This document shows positions 7,684-16,529 of a DNA stretch of 64,000 nucleotides, in pieces. The notes below the pieces were generated by a model. That model saw only the letters and a list, made by a program, of their open reading frames with translations, did not search any database and had not been told where the DNA came from. This stretch comes from Lacisediminihabitans changchengi (GTDB taxonomy: Bacteria > Actinomycetota > Actinomycetes > Actinomycetales > Microbacteriaceae). Position 1 is the stretch's first letter; each line of letters starts with the position of its first letter. A program made the translations under genes and the position numbers. The stretch is taken from contig NZ_JAEPES010000001.1 in assembly GCF_016634425.1 (NCBI RefSeq), positions 1 through 64,000 on the forward strand, read 5' to 3'.

Positions 7684-9030
7684 CTACGCCAACAATTGCA
7701 CTTTCCCTCCCCTCCGCGGTTCCCGATCGGGGTCGATCCACGGCGGGGGGATGAAGTACGGCACCTGGTCGCGGAGCTGAATCTCCCATCCGTCGTCGTG
7801 AACACGATGGTGGTGGAACGAGCACAGCGGGATCCCGTTGCCCAGATCGGTCGGTCCACCGTTCGACCACCAGCGGATATGGTGCGCTTCGGTGTAGCTG
7901 GGTGGGTGTCCGCAGGCCGGGAACGCGCATCCGCCGTACCGCTCCGCCAGGGCGTGTCGTTGTGCGGGGGTGAATAGTCGCTGATCGCGCCCGACATCGA
8001 GCACCTCCCCGCGACCGCCGAGGACCATGGGGATCAGGTTCGCGTCCGCGGCGAGAATGCGGGCTCGTGTGCCGGAGATTCCGGCATCGATACCGTCGAT
8101 CTGGGCCGCTCCCAGACCAGTGACGAGTTGGTCGAGGGCCAGGCGGACGACCATCGTCACGAGGGGTGCTTTGGCGCCACCACACGAGCAGTCGATCGCT
8201 CGGCGGAACATGTCCTCTGCCGCGTCGGCGCGCCGTTGTGGAATGGTGCGGTCATCGAGGTCGCCCATGCCGTCGATGGCGAGCCCGACACGGTCGCGGT
8301 CTCTCTTCTGCCGCAACTGCTCAGCCACTAGATGGTCGATACCGGCACGCACGAGACCAGCAGTTTCGGGTGGCATGACCCAGACGAACCGCATCATCCC
8401 GTCATCCTGTTCGACCATCGTCAGCGAGCGACGCTGCCGCCGGATCAGATCCCGCGGCTGTGCGCCTTCCTGATCGAGATGGTCACGCACGTGCCGGGCG
8501 ATCCCCGCCACCTGCTTGACCGTGAGCCCTGGGGCATGGTCGACGAGCACACGTTCCCCGGCGAGGCGAGCGTCTGCAGTGCAGAACGGCGTGGCGTGAT
8601 CGAGTTCCCGCACGATCACCGACGCCGCCTCCACGCTGATGGCGAGCTGGGATAGACCTTCGCTCACCGCGGGGTATCGGGCCGGCAACGGTGATCCGTC
8701 TAGGGCACGCGGGGATCGGGTTGCCTCACCGACCACGCACAGGCGGCCTGCGTCCGCCGGGCCGATCTGCCACAGCTCGGCCAGGAACAGTGCCGGAGTC
8801 GAGTGCCCGGCACTGCGGGCCAGCCCTTCGGCGCCGAGATGGGTCGCCGACCGCTGCACCAGTTGCCCGGCAACCGCGGTCTGAGCGGTGGCGACAACTC
8901 GAGCCACTCGGCCGAGGTCGGCGGTCAGCGCGAGAAACCTCTCCGACGACAGTGCGTCGATGTCGACCTCTCCCCACGCCTCGGCGAACGCAGTGACGTG
9001 CGCGAGGAGAGTGCGGGCGGAGAGGTTCAT
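7684..9030 (-). CDS. DUF222 / HNH-endonuclease-domain protein (13E12-type)
   Basis: 448-residue member of the actinobacterial DUF222-HNH family. The DUF222 domain fills roughly residues 30-300. The C-terminal HNH module is intact: a CAFPACG zinc knuckle, EAHHIRWWSNGGPT and LCSFHHHRVHD. These proteins occur in many paralogous copies in actinobacteria; their function is not established, and DNA cleavage is inferred only from the HNH motif. The start at MNLSARTLLAHV gives the usual family length. No linked integrase or repeat boundary argues for mobility here. Confidence 0.85.
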   Translation of the reverse strand: MNLSARTLLAHVTAFAEAWGEVDIDALSSERFLALTADLGRVARVVATAQTAVAGQLVQRSATHLGAEGLARSAGHSTPALFLAELWQIGPADAGRLCVVGEATRSPRALDGSPLPARYPAVSEGLSQLAISVEAASVIVRELDHATPFCTADARLAGERVLVDHAPGLTVKQVAGIARHVRDHLDQEGAQPRDLIRRQRRSLTMVEQDDGMMRFVWVMPPETAGLVRAGIDHLVAEQLRQKRDRDRVGLAIDGMGDLDDRTIPQRRADAAEDMFRRAIDCSCGGAKAPLVTMVVRLALDQLVTGLGAAQIDGIDAGISGTRARILAADANLIPMVLGGRGEVLDVGRDQRLFTPAQRHALAERYGGCAFPACGHPPSYTEAHHIRWWSNGGPTDLGNGIPLCSFHHHRVHDDGWEIQLRDQVPYFIPPPWIDPDREPRRGGKVQLLA

Positions 9031-9147
9031 ACGGACAGTTTCTCAGCGACCACCGACATTTCCTGGGGCACGAATAATGCTGACCAGCCCCTGTTTACAA
9101 CTCCCCAAGGTTGACCGCCTGTGGAGGAGTGGAGCGCCCTTCGACAA

Positions 9148-9223
9148 GCTCAGGGACCGAAGATCGGCTCAGGGGCCGAACACACGCTCAGGAACCGAAC
9201 GCAGGCTCAGAGATCCGAAGACG
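9148..9223. repeat. Four 19-bp tandem units grown from a CTTCGACAAGCTCAGG element
   Basis: Units begin GCTCAGGGACCGAA and repeat at 9148, 9167, 9186 and 9205 with drift. The first is continuous with CCCTTCGACAAGCTCAGG, a dispersed repeat also found at 12039-12080, 19258-19283 and 23757-23780. Confidence 0.8.
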
Positions 9224-9262
9224 GGCGCCGAGATCGACGGCACGCGACGATGGCGAACGACC

Positions 9263-11128
9263 TCAGTCCTCCGCTAGAACGATCACCTTGTCGCCTGGAG
9301 CAAAAATCACGGCGTCGGTCTTGGTCGGGTTGACCCGCACCCCGTACTGCTGAGCGCTGTCGCGTGCCTGGGCTGCGATGCGGTAGCCGATCGCGGTCTC
9401 CCCGCGGCGACGGGCCGCCTCGAGCACGGTGTAGAAGTCTGCTGCCGCGCCCGGCATCAGGTAGAGCTCTGCGGGGCGGAGGTAGATTTCACTTCCCTCG
9501 CTCGAGAACAGGGTGTCGAAGACATCCGTCAACTGTTTGTTCTCGGAGACCTGCGAGAGCAGCAGGCTGACCAGTTTGTCGCTGACGATGAAGTCGTCTG
9601 CCTTGGTCACTTCGGCGAGTTCCCGGTTGCCATCGTCGAGCATTTCGCTGACGACGTTGAGGTCGATGCCCGCCTTGTCGGCGATGTCGCGCAGGTGGAG
9701 CAGCGTCACGAGGGTCTTGGCGTCTGCCCGCTGCGCATCGAGGTGCTCGTAGGCGAGCACGATCACGTGCTGGTAGCCGGCCACATCGAGGCTCTCGAGC
9801 AGGGCCCTGCTGTTGGTGTCTCCCCGCAGGTAGTTGAGGCGCATGTTGGAGAAGTCCGCGAACTCGGGCGCGTCAACTTCGGCCACGACGGTGACGGATG
9901 ATCCCGGCGCAACGTACTCGTTGAGCTCGCGCAGCATCACCGCGAGGTCGGGGTTGTAGCCGAGCACGAGAGTGCTCTCGGGCGTGAGGGCGGGCGCCAC
10001 GGCATCGCTGATCACCGTCGGATCCGGGATGCCTGGCTCGGCCAGTTCGATGACGCTGTCGTCTTCGGCGATCACGATCAACTGATCGCCGCTCGCATAG
10101 ACCGTGTCGGCCGACGGGTTGATCTGCACGACGCCGTCGCGCACGATCCCCATGACCGAGGACGTGGCGAACGCCAGCTGCGTCTCGAAGTAGGTCGACC
10201 CATAGAGGCTCGGCTGGGTGGTGAAGTAGATCTCGTCGCCGTCGAAATCGAGCAGCTCCGTGTAGACGACGCTCAGGCCGCTCTGGCGGCAGCTCTGTAC
10301 GGTGATGCGGCTGATCAGATCGCTGGCGAGCACCCAGTGTGCCTCGTCGCGCCCGACCAGGGTGGCCGCTTCGAGGTTGTGCGGATCGGCGATCTCGCCG
10401 ACGATGTGGTACTTCTCGGCCTTTCGGCGCGGGTTGTTGGTGAGCGCGAGCCCGGTCTTGATGACGGCAGAGTCCGGGTCGTCACTGCCCTCCGGCGCGA
10501 GGATGATGATGCTCCGAGCGCCCTGCGGGTTCGCCAGCTCGAGGTCGGTGAGGCTCATCGGATCGCCGCTGCGCACGATGATGCGGGTCTTGCCTGTATC
10601 GGGCACGTTCGCGCGGATCGCCTCCTCCATCTCCACCTTGTCCTCGGGAGCGAGCACCACGATGACCGGACGACGACGGGACTCGTTGGCGATCGCGATC
10701 TCGCTGATGATCGGGAAGACCTTGCTGCTCCAGCCGAGGATGAGCGTCTGATCGGATTCGAGCACCCGCGAGCGCCCCTTGCGCAGCTTCTCCACCTGCG
10801 AGTCGAAGCCACTCGAGACGATGCCGATCAGGCTCGCCACCACGAAGATGCCGAAGATCGTGACGACCAGCATCGTGACCCGGAACGGCCAGCCCGTGTC
10901 GCCCGCCATGGTGCCGCTGTCCATGGCGCGCAACAGGTTCTGCCAGATCGCCTCACCGAAGTTGCCCTCGGTCTTGGGTGCGATTCCGAAGATCAGGATG
11001 ACCGCCGCCACAAGCGCGATAAAGACCAGCACCACCGCACCCAGGAGGGCGATCAGTGCACCGGTGCCCCGCGCCATGACGCCGTCGAAGCGGTAGCGCA
11101 GACGTTCCGAAAATCGAACGGTGGTCAT
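9263..11128 (-). CDS. CASTOR/POLLUX-related ion channel with RCK-like domains
   Basis: 621-residue membrane protein. Two hydrophobic helices (about 22-50 and 83-106) flank a pore-like segment, RAMDSGTMAGDTGW. Long cytosolic Rossmann-type regulatory domains follow, beginning LILGWSSKVFPII near residue 128, with a second one near LVLGYNPDLAVML. This matches the plant CASTOR/POLLUX/DMI1 channel family and its bacterial relatives. Potassium or other cation conduction is an inference from the fold. The ATG is chosen because GGAGG sits 5 nt upstream; a longer frame starting at 11242 has no ribosome site. The gene stands alone, divergent from tRNA-Gly. Confidence 0.8.
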   Translation of the reverse strand: MTTVRFSERLRYRFDGVMARGTGALIALLGAVVLVFIALVAAVILIFGIAPKTEGNFGEAIWQNLLRAMDSGTMAGDTGWPFRVTMLVVTIFGIFVVASLIGIVSSGFDSQVEKLRKGRSRVLESDQTLILGWSSKVFPIISEIAIANESRRRPVIVVLAPEDKVEMEEAIRANVPDTGKTRIIVRSGDPMSLTDLELANPQGARSIIILAPEGSDDPDSAVIKTGLALTNNPRRKAEKYHIVGEIADPHNLEAATLVGRDEAHWVLASDLISRITVQSCRQSGLSVVYTELLDFDGDEIYFTTQPSLYGSTYFETQLAFATSSVMGIVRDGVVQINPSADTVYASGDQLIVIAEDDSVIELAEPGIPDPTVISDAVAPALTPESTLVLGYNPDLAVMLRELNEYVAPGSSVTVVAEVDAPEFADFSNMRLNYLRGDTNSRALLESLDVAGYQHVIVLAYEHLDAQRADAKTLVTLLHLRDIADKAGIDLNVVSEMLDDGNRELAEVTKADDFIVSDKLVSLLLSQVSENKQLTDVFDTLFSSEGSEIYLRPAELYLMPGAAADFYTVLEAARRRGETAIGYRIAAQARDSAQQYGVRVNPTKTDAVIFAPGDKVIVLAED

Positions 11129-11332
11129 GAATCCTCCAGCTGTGGCGCGGCAATATGGGGTGACGCCAGCGCGGCAGCTCGAAAGTCCCCCGGCGACGTG
11201 AGTCAGCCACACCCGCCCGAACCCCCCGGTTCGCCCCCACACCGTGTCTCGACGTCAAGAGGTCTCAACGTCGGGTACAGTATTCATCGGCAGTCGCGTT
11301 CCCGGTGGAAACTCCGGTATATCGGCCGCTGC

Positions 11333-11403
11333 GGGGATGTAGCTCAATGGTAGAGCCTCAGTCTTCCAAACTGATCACGCGAGTTCGATTCTCGTCATCC
11401 CCT
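11333..11403 (+). tRNA. tRNA-Gly (UCC anticodon)
   Basis: GGGGATG pairs with CATCCCC. The anticodon loop in CAGTC-TTCCAAA-CTGA shows UCC, the T loop is GTTCGATT and the discriminator is U, as usual for glycine. The CCA end is not encoded. Confidence 0.93.
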
Positions 11404-11692
11404 CCGTATAAAAATGCTGGTCACAGACACCCTGGCCCCCTAACTGGGTGCAGTCGTGGTGCGATGCCCCGCCGTTCGACCGCCCGCGGCTGACGGTTTA
11501 AGCGCCAGCCCGGCGTCACGCAATCCAGACAGACCAGGTGCCACCGGCACACCCGACCGGCTGCCAACTCTGGCCTGATTCCGCGACTAATCGGCGAGGC
11601 TTGCCGCTCTCCACAGCACGCGCACGCCTCCGTCGCACGGACCTAACCTGGCACTACCCTGAACGCACGACGACCGTTCTGGGGAGCAAGGC

Positions 11693-14600
11693 ATGGCCGA
11701 GGAACCGACCGACTTCCGGCGCTACGCCGGACGCGTGTTGTTTCCTCGCGGCCCGGATGATCTCACCGCCACTAATCGCTGCCCGGCTTGTCAGACCGAA
11801 CTGACGCAGCCTGTCTGCCGCTCATGTGGTCTCGATCTGCGACACCCTGCCGCGGCCGAGTTGCTCGCCGCGTCGCTGGACTCCGCAGCAGCGCTCGAAC
11901 GCCGGCTCGAGGTGATCGGGCGCATCCGGTACGACACCGAGCAGGCCGCGGCCGCACGGACAGCCGAGCGGGCGAGGGCGTTCGTCGACGATGCGATCGC
12001 CGAGCCCGTCGCGGAGCCGGCCCGCCTACAAGCAGAGGCCCTTCGACAAGCAGCGGCTCTTCGACAAGCTCAGGGACCGATACCGCCGGCTGCGGAGGAG
12101 CACCGGCGCTCGGGCATCCAGGTGCTTCTCGTCGTGGTCGGCATCTCTCTGCTGTCGATCGCCGCGATCTTCTTTCTGGTCTATGCCTTCATCACGTGGG
12201 GCCTCCTTGCCCGATCGATCATCATCGGCGCGATCACCGTCGCCGCGATCGTGGGAGCCGGCACCTTGCGACGGCGCCGACTGCCCGCAACGGCCGAAGG
12301 GGTCGCGATCTTCGCGATCGTGCTGCTCTACCTCGACGCCTTCGCCATCCGCGGCAACGATCTGCTCGGAGCCGCTGCGACGGATGCCCGGGCCTACTGG
12401 GGCTGGACACTCATCATCACCGCCATCGGCTTCGTCGCGTGGAGCAGATTCTCCCGACTACGCGCGCCCGGGATCGTCGGCTTCGCCACCTTCGCTCCGG
12501 GCGTCGGACTCTTGGCCGCATCCCTGACCTCCGGACCACTGGCAACTGGCCTTCGAGCGACAGCCCCGACCACGGTCTTCGTCTTCGCCGCCGCCACTTC
12601 TGCCGCAGCGGGGGTCCACCGGCTGGCGGCGCGCACCATCGGGCGCCCTGCCGCGGCCGAGCGCACCGTCGCCGTGATCGTCGCCGCGGTGGCAATCGTT
12701 GTCGCCGGCATCGCTGCGTTCGGCATTGGTCTCGTCGACACTGGTCTCGTCGACGCGAAGTGGGGAACCACCATCGCGCTGACCGTGGTCGCCGCGATCG
12801 CCGCCAAGCAGCTCGCGCTCCTCGATCTGCGCGGCACCGCGACCCGCATCGACCGGGGTCTCGGAATGGTGTTCGCCGTGGTCGGGGCGGGCTCGCTCAC
12901 CGCCGCTCTTCCGATCGGGGTGTGGTCTATCGGAAATGCCACGACGTTCATCGTGTTCCCCCTGCTGCTCGGCGCCGTCGTCACCCTCGTGATCGAGGCG
13001 CTGTGGCGACTTGCTCGCGGCACCGGCGCGGCGACCCACCTGTTCGGCGCCACCATCGCCTCGACCGTTACGACGGCGTTGCTGGGATTACCCGCCGTCG
13101 GCACACTCCTCGTTTCCGCGCTGTCGCTACCGATTCTCGCCCTCGCCCGACCATGGACCCTCAGCCCCACCGACCCGCTGGGATTCGCCCTGCCGGTGTC
13201 GAACGGCGCGGCGCTCGCGACGGTCGCCGGGGCCGGGCTACTCGCGGCCGGCGCGTGGTGGTTCGGCGGGGTCATCCGTCGTCGACTTCCTGTGCTGGTC
13301 TGGGCGGGGTGCGCGATTCTCGTGCTCGCCGTCTCGACCCTCCCCGCGCTCTGGGCGATATTGACCGGCTGGGAGGCGCTCGCCTTCGCTGCCGTCGTCG
13401 CCGTGACAGTGACGGATGTGCGCGGCCGACTCGCTGCGGGCGTGCGAGCAGCGCTGCTCAGCACGGCCTTCGCCGCCTCTGCCCTCGCGTACGGCACCAG
13501 TTGGGCGAGCATGGACACCTGGCAGCTCGTGACCCTCGCCGTGGTCCTGGTGCTGCTGGCCTCCCGGTTGTTCTTCTCCGCTGCCGTGAAATCCATGCTG
13601 CTCGGCATCGCCGTCGCGCTCCTGGTCGTCATGGGCGCGGCCGGTGCGCGCGATCTGGCACTACCGCTGCACCCGACCGGGAATGCGGATCTGGTCAACG
13701 TCTTCCGGGCGACCGGCTTCGTCGGCATCCTGCTCCTCGGTCTGATGGCGCTGCTGCGAGTGCCCGCACTGCGAGCCCTCGATCGCCGGGTCGTCTTCTG
13801 GATCTCTGCGGTAGTCATCGCGGGCAGCACGGTGACGAGCCAGACCGCGCTCCTCCTCTCGGCTCCGCTCGACCTGGCCGGACGCCTGCTGCCGGAGCAC
13901 GCGACGAGCACCGCAGTGAGCGTCTTCCTCATCGCGGCCCTTCTCTGCTGGGCGATGGCTCGGGCGCCGAGACGGTTTGCTCTCGAACGCTTACTCAGCG
14001 TTGGTGCGCTTCCCATCGCGCTGTTGTGGTTCGTGGATTCCCTGGTACGAGCGCTCGCGGCCGACGTCTCGTTGGTCGCCCTGGCGCCGGCGACGGCAGC
14101 AGTGATCGGAGCGGCCGCGAGTCTGGCTCTCGTCGGCACGCGGCTTGCTCGGGTGCTGGCGCGAACGGCGCTCGACGTGGGCGTGATCGCGGTGGGCGTG
14201 ATAGCCCTCCTCGTCCCTCTTGTACTCGATGCCGAGTCGGAGTGGGTCGCGCTGCTGATCTCCGCGGTGACGGTGCTGCTGCTGTCGATCAGCGACGACG
14301 CGGTGTTCGCTGCGGTCTCCCGACGCCGACACCTCGGCTGGCTCGCGCTGGCGTTCGCGACCGCCGGCCTCTGGCTGGGCCTGGCGCAGAACGACGTGCG
14401 CACCATCGAGCCGTACGTGCTGCCGGTGGCGGGCGCCCTGATCCTCATCGCCGCACTCTCGACGCTGTTCTCCCCCGCTTTCGATTCGCTGCGGGACCCC
14501 GCAATTCTGTTCGGCGGATTGCTACTGGCCGTCGTTCCGGAGGCGATCGCCGGGGCCTCAGGCACGATCACGCGGCCGATCGTCGTGGGGGTGCTCTCCG

Positions 14601-15523
14601 CGATCCTGCTCGTCGGGGCGTCGTTCGTGCGACTGCCGCCACACGGCCAGCGCTATCTCGATGGCGCAGCGATCGCGGGCGCGCTCGGCGTCGTGCTGGC
14701 ATCCACCCCGCACGCCGTGTCCGTGCTCATGGAGACCACTCACGCGGATGCCCGGCTCGAGGCCTGGCTCGCCCCGGGCGTCGCCGCGATCGTCATCGCC
14801 ACCGTTGGCCAGGCCCGGGCTCGTGCGCACAGCTCCCCGGCTCGGGGAATCGTCGCCGAGGCAGTCCTCGCGGTCTCGCTGCTCGGAGCCGTGCTGTTCG
14901 AGCTGCCCGCCGTGTACCCCGACGGTGGCGGATTCGCGCGCGCGGCCGTCCTCACGATCCTGCTCTGCGCTGCCTTCATCATCGCCATGGCGGTGCCGCG
15001 TCCGCCGCTCAGCGTTTCGGTCGGCTGGCTCGCGCTGGTGCTCGCGGCGGTCGTCGGCCTGACCGCGCTAGCGAGGGGCGCGTTCGGCGAATGGGAACTC
15101 GCCACGGTGCCGCTCGCGGGTGCCATGATCGCCGCGGGCGGCATCCGTCTGCACCGCTCGAGCAGCGCCCGCACCTGGTCGACACTCGCTCCCGGCGTAG
15201 CCCTGCTGCTGGTGCCGTCGCTGGTCGTCACGGCCGTGGATGCCCCACTGTGGCGGCTTGTGGGGCTCGGAGCGGTGTCGATCGCCGTGCTCGTGGTGTC
15301 GCTCACGCTCCGCTTGCAGGCGCCGTTGCTGCTCTCCGCCGCCGTGCTGCTGATCCACGCGATCGCCACGTTTGCCCCGGAGATCGTCGCCGTCTACCGC
15401 GCCGTCGAATGGTGGCTGTGGCTGGCGATAGGAGGGGTGATCGTGCTCGCGATCAGCATCCGGTTCGAGAGCAGTAGGCGCGGCGTGAAGGCGATCATCG
15501 GACGCATTGCCGCGCTGCGCTGA
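11693..15523 (+). CDS. SCO7613 C-terminal-domain giant multi-pass membrane protein
   Basis: 1276 residues. The N-terminus is a zinc ribbon with Cys30/Cys33 and Cys42/Cys45 (CPAC...CRSC). An Ala/Glu/Arg-rich coiled-coil-like stretch (about 52-137) follows, then from residue 142 nearly continuous hydrophobic helices separated by short Arg-rich turns, probably about 30 spans. This architecture is that of the actinobacterial SCO7613 family, whose function is unknown. Residues 117-129 (LRQAAALRQAQGP) are the translation of a dispersed DNA repeat inserted in frame just before the membrane part. GGGGAG precedes the ATG. Several long antisense frames here are shadows of this gene. Confidence 0.8.
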   Translation: MAEEPTDFRRYAGRVLFPRGPDDLTATNRCPACQTELTQPVCRSCGLDLRHPAAAELLAASLDSAAALERRLEVIGRIRYDTEQAAAARTAERARAFVDDAIAEPVAEPARLQAEALRQAAALRQAQGPIPPAAEEHRRSGIQVLLVVVGISLLSIAAIFFLVYAFITWGLLARSIIIGAITVAAIVGAGTLRRRRLPATAEGVAIFAIVLLYLDAFAIRGNDLLGAAATDARAYWGWTLIITAIGFVAWSRFSRLRAPGIVGFATFAPGVGLLAASLTSGPLATGLRATAPTTVFVFAAATSAAAGVHRLAARTIGRPAAAERTVAVIVAAVAIVVAGIAAFGIGLVDTGLVDAKWGTTIALTVVAAIAAKQLALLDLRGTATRIDRGLGMVFAVVGAGSLTAALPIGVWSIGNATTFIVFPLLLGAVVTLVIEALWRLARGTGAATHLFGATIASTVTTALLGLPAVGTLLVSALSLPILALARPWTLSPTDPLGFALPVSNGAALATVAGAGLLAAGAWWFGGVIRRRLPVLVWAGCAILVLAVSTLPALWAILTGWEALAFAAVVAVTVTDVRGRLAAGVRAALLSTAFAASALAYGTSWASMDTWQLVTLAVVLVLLASRLFFSAAVKSMLLGIAVALLVVMGAAGARDLALPLHPTGNADLVNVFRATGFVGILLLGLMALLRVPALRALDRRVVFWISAVVIAGSTVTSQTALLLSAPLDLAGRLLPEHATSTAVSVFLIAALLCWAMARAPRRFALERLLSVGALPIALLWFVDSLVRALAADVSLVALAPATAAVIGAAASLALVGTRLARVLARTALDVGVIAVGVIALLVPLVLDAESEWVALLISAVTVLLLSISDDAVFAAVSRRRHLGWLALAFATAGLWLGLAQNDVRTIEPYVLPVAGALILIAALSTLFSPAFDSLRDPAILFGGLLLAVVPEAIAGASGTITRPIVVGVLSAILLVGASFVRLPPHGQRYLDGAAIAGALGVVLASTPHAVSVLMETTHADARLEAWLAPGVAAIVIATVGQARARAHSSPARGIVAEAVLAVSLLGAVLFELPAVYPDGGGFARAAVLTILLCAAFIIAMAVPRPPLSVSVGWLALVLAAVVGLTALARGAFGEWELATVPLAGAMIAAGGIRLHRSSSARTWSTLAPGVALLLVPSLVVTAVDAPLWRLVGLGAVSIAVLVVSLTLRLQAPLLLSAAVLLIHAIATFAPEIVAVYRAVEWWLWLAIGGVIVLAISIRFESSRRGVKAIIGRIAALR
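12039..12080. repeat. CTTCGACAAGCTCAGG dispersed repeat inside a coding region
   Basis: Two tandem copies, CCCTTCGACAAG and CTCTTCGACAAGCTCAGG, are translated as ALRQAAALRQAQGP in the giant membrane protein. The same element is intergenic at 9138-9157 and 23757-23780. Confidence 0.75.
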
Positions 15524-15669
15524 CCTCGTGAATCGTGGTTCAGGCGGCCAGGATCGGCTGTCCCCACATTAGGGGACTGGCTTGTCCGCACTTATGCCGA
15601 CTAACCTCGGTACAACCGCTTCCCGAAGATCTCTCAGTGGCGGAATCCTTTTTACCCAGGAGTTACCCG

Positions 15670-15834
15670 ATGCATTCCATTTCACCCTCTGCTGCGCCCG
15701 CCGGCTGGTACCGCGACCCGATCGGACTCCCCCAGGTTCGCTGGTGGAACGGCATGAGCTGGACCAACCGCATCGAAGAAATCCGTCCCGAGATTCAGCT
15801 CGCCTCGAGCAACCTACAGCTCGTCGCATCCTGA
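15670..15834 (+). CDS. Stand-alone DUF2510 mini-protein
   Basis: 54 residues containing almost nothing but a DUF2510 domain: GWYRDPIGLPQVRWWNGMSWT, with the conserved Trp, Asp-Pro and WW residues. DUF2510 usually sits at the N-terminus of longer membrane or secreted actinobacterial proteins. Here no transmembrane segment follows and the chain ends soon after (NLQLVAS). The ATG has AGGAG with a 7-nt spacer, so the short form looks genuinely translated. Upstream lies a weak GTCCCC/GGGGAC hairpin (15560-15577). Function unknown. Confidence 0.65.
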   Translation: MHSISPSAAPAGWYRDPIGLPQVRWWNGMSWTNRIEEIRPEIQLASSNLQLVAS

Positions 15835-15950
15835 CTCGACAGTCGGTGGTTAGGACGCCCTTCGTGGCCGTTTAGCCGAGCCTCAGCTTGCTTGCGCCGC
15901 CGCAGTGCCTGCGAGAACCTGAGGTAACGCAGACGCGAAAGGCGCACACC

Positions 15951-16439
15951 ATGACTGAGATCCAGACCGTTCCCACCTCCTCGATCGACCCCGACGTCAC
16001 CTCCGGAGTCGCCCAGTTCCTCTGCCCGGTGGTCGTCGACCTCGTTGCTCTGGCGGTCGACGGCAAGCAGGCGCACTGGCACGTGCGCGGCGCGAACTTC
16101 CAGGCGATCCATCTACTCCTCGACGAGGTGGTCGAGCACGCTCAGCACTACGCGGACACCGCCGCCGAGCGCGTCGTCGCCCTGGGCCTGCCGATCGATG
16201 CCCGCATTGGCACCGTCGCGACGCAGACCACCACCCCGACCTTCTCGGCAGGCTTCCTCGACTCCGACATCGTCATCGCCGAGATGATCGCCCACATCGA
16301 CGCGACCATGACCACCGTGCGCACCGCCGTCGCCGAGCTCGCCGACCTCGACCCGGTGAGCCAGGATGTCGCCATCGAGATCGCGCGCGGCCTCGAGAAG
16401 GACCGCTGGTTCCTCTACGCGCACATCAGCGCGAAGTAG
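15951..16439 (+). CDS. dps: Dps-family ferritin-like DNA-protection protein
   Basis: 162-residue four-helix ferritin-like protein. The Dps ferroxidase signature is present: HWHVRGANFQAIHLLLDEVVE, with the His, Asp and Glu residues shared between subunits. Dps proteins oxidise and store iron as dodecamers and protect DNA in oxidative or stationary stress. The N-terminus is short (MTEIQTVPTSSIDPDVTSG) without an obvious Lys-rich DNA-binding tail. The ATG is chosen over an in-frame start at 15888 because AAAGG lies 8 nt before it and the fold begins there. I could not find an iron-regulator box upstream. Confidence 0.88.
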   Translation: MTEIQTVPTSSIDPDVTSGVAQFLCPVVVDLVALAVDGKQAHWHVRGANFQAIHLLLDEVVEHAQHYADTAAERVVALGLPIDARIGTVATQTTTPTFSAGFLDSDIVIAEMIAHIDATMTTVRTAVAELADLDPVSQDVAIEIARGLEKDRWFLYAHISAK

Positions 16440-16452
16440 CTCTCCCCGCGGG

Positions 16453-16520
16453 TTGAGTAGCGCACGCGCTCTGGCGCGTTCGCGTATCGAAACCTCTCGT
16501 TCCTCGCGCGCTACTCAACT
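16453..16520. repeat. Palindromic dispersed element, short form
   Basis: GTTGAGTAGCGC (16453-16464) and GCGCTACTCAAC (16509-16520) form a perfect 12-bp inverted repeat enclosing a CGTATCGAAACC core. It belongs to the same family as the elements near 37.7, 46.6 and 58.6 kb. It sits between convergent genes. Confidence 0.85.
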
Positions 16521-16529
16521 AGCGAAAGG

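Noticed and set aside
7684..9030. DUF222-HNH protein as a homing endonuclease or mobile element
   Set aside because: No intron, intein or inverted ends around it; the family is a normal chromosomal component in actinobacteria.
9036..9262. Small plus-strand frames of 70-129 codons in this spacer
   Set aside because: They translate the 19-bp tandem repeat and have no ribosome site or conserved pattern.
12394..14571. 725-codon minus-strand open frame
   Set aside because: Antisense shadow of the giant membrane protein; Arg/Ser/Thr-rich composition, no ribosome site, no domains.
15560..15577. GTCCCC-ACATTA-GGGGAC hairpin as terminator of the giant membrane gene
   Set aside because: Only six base pairs and no T-run; too weak to call.
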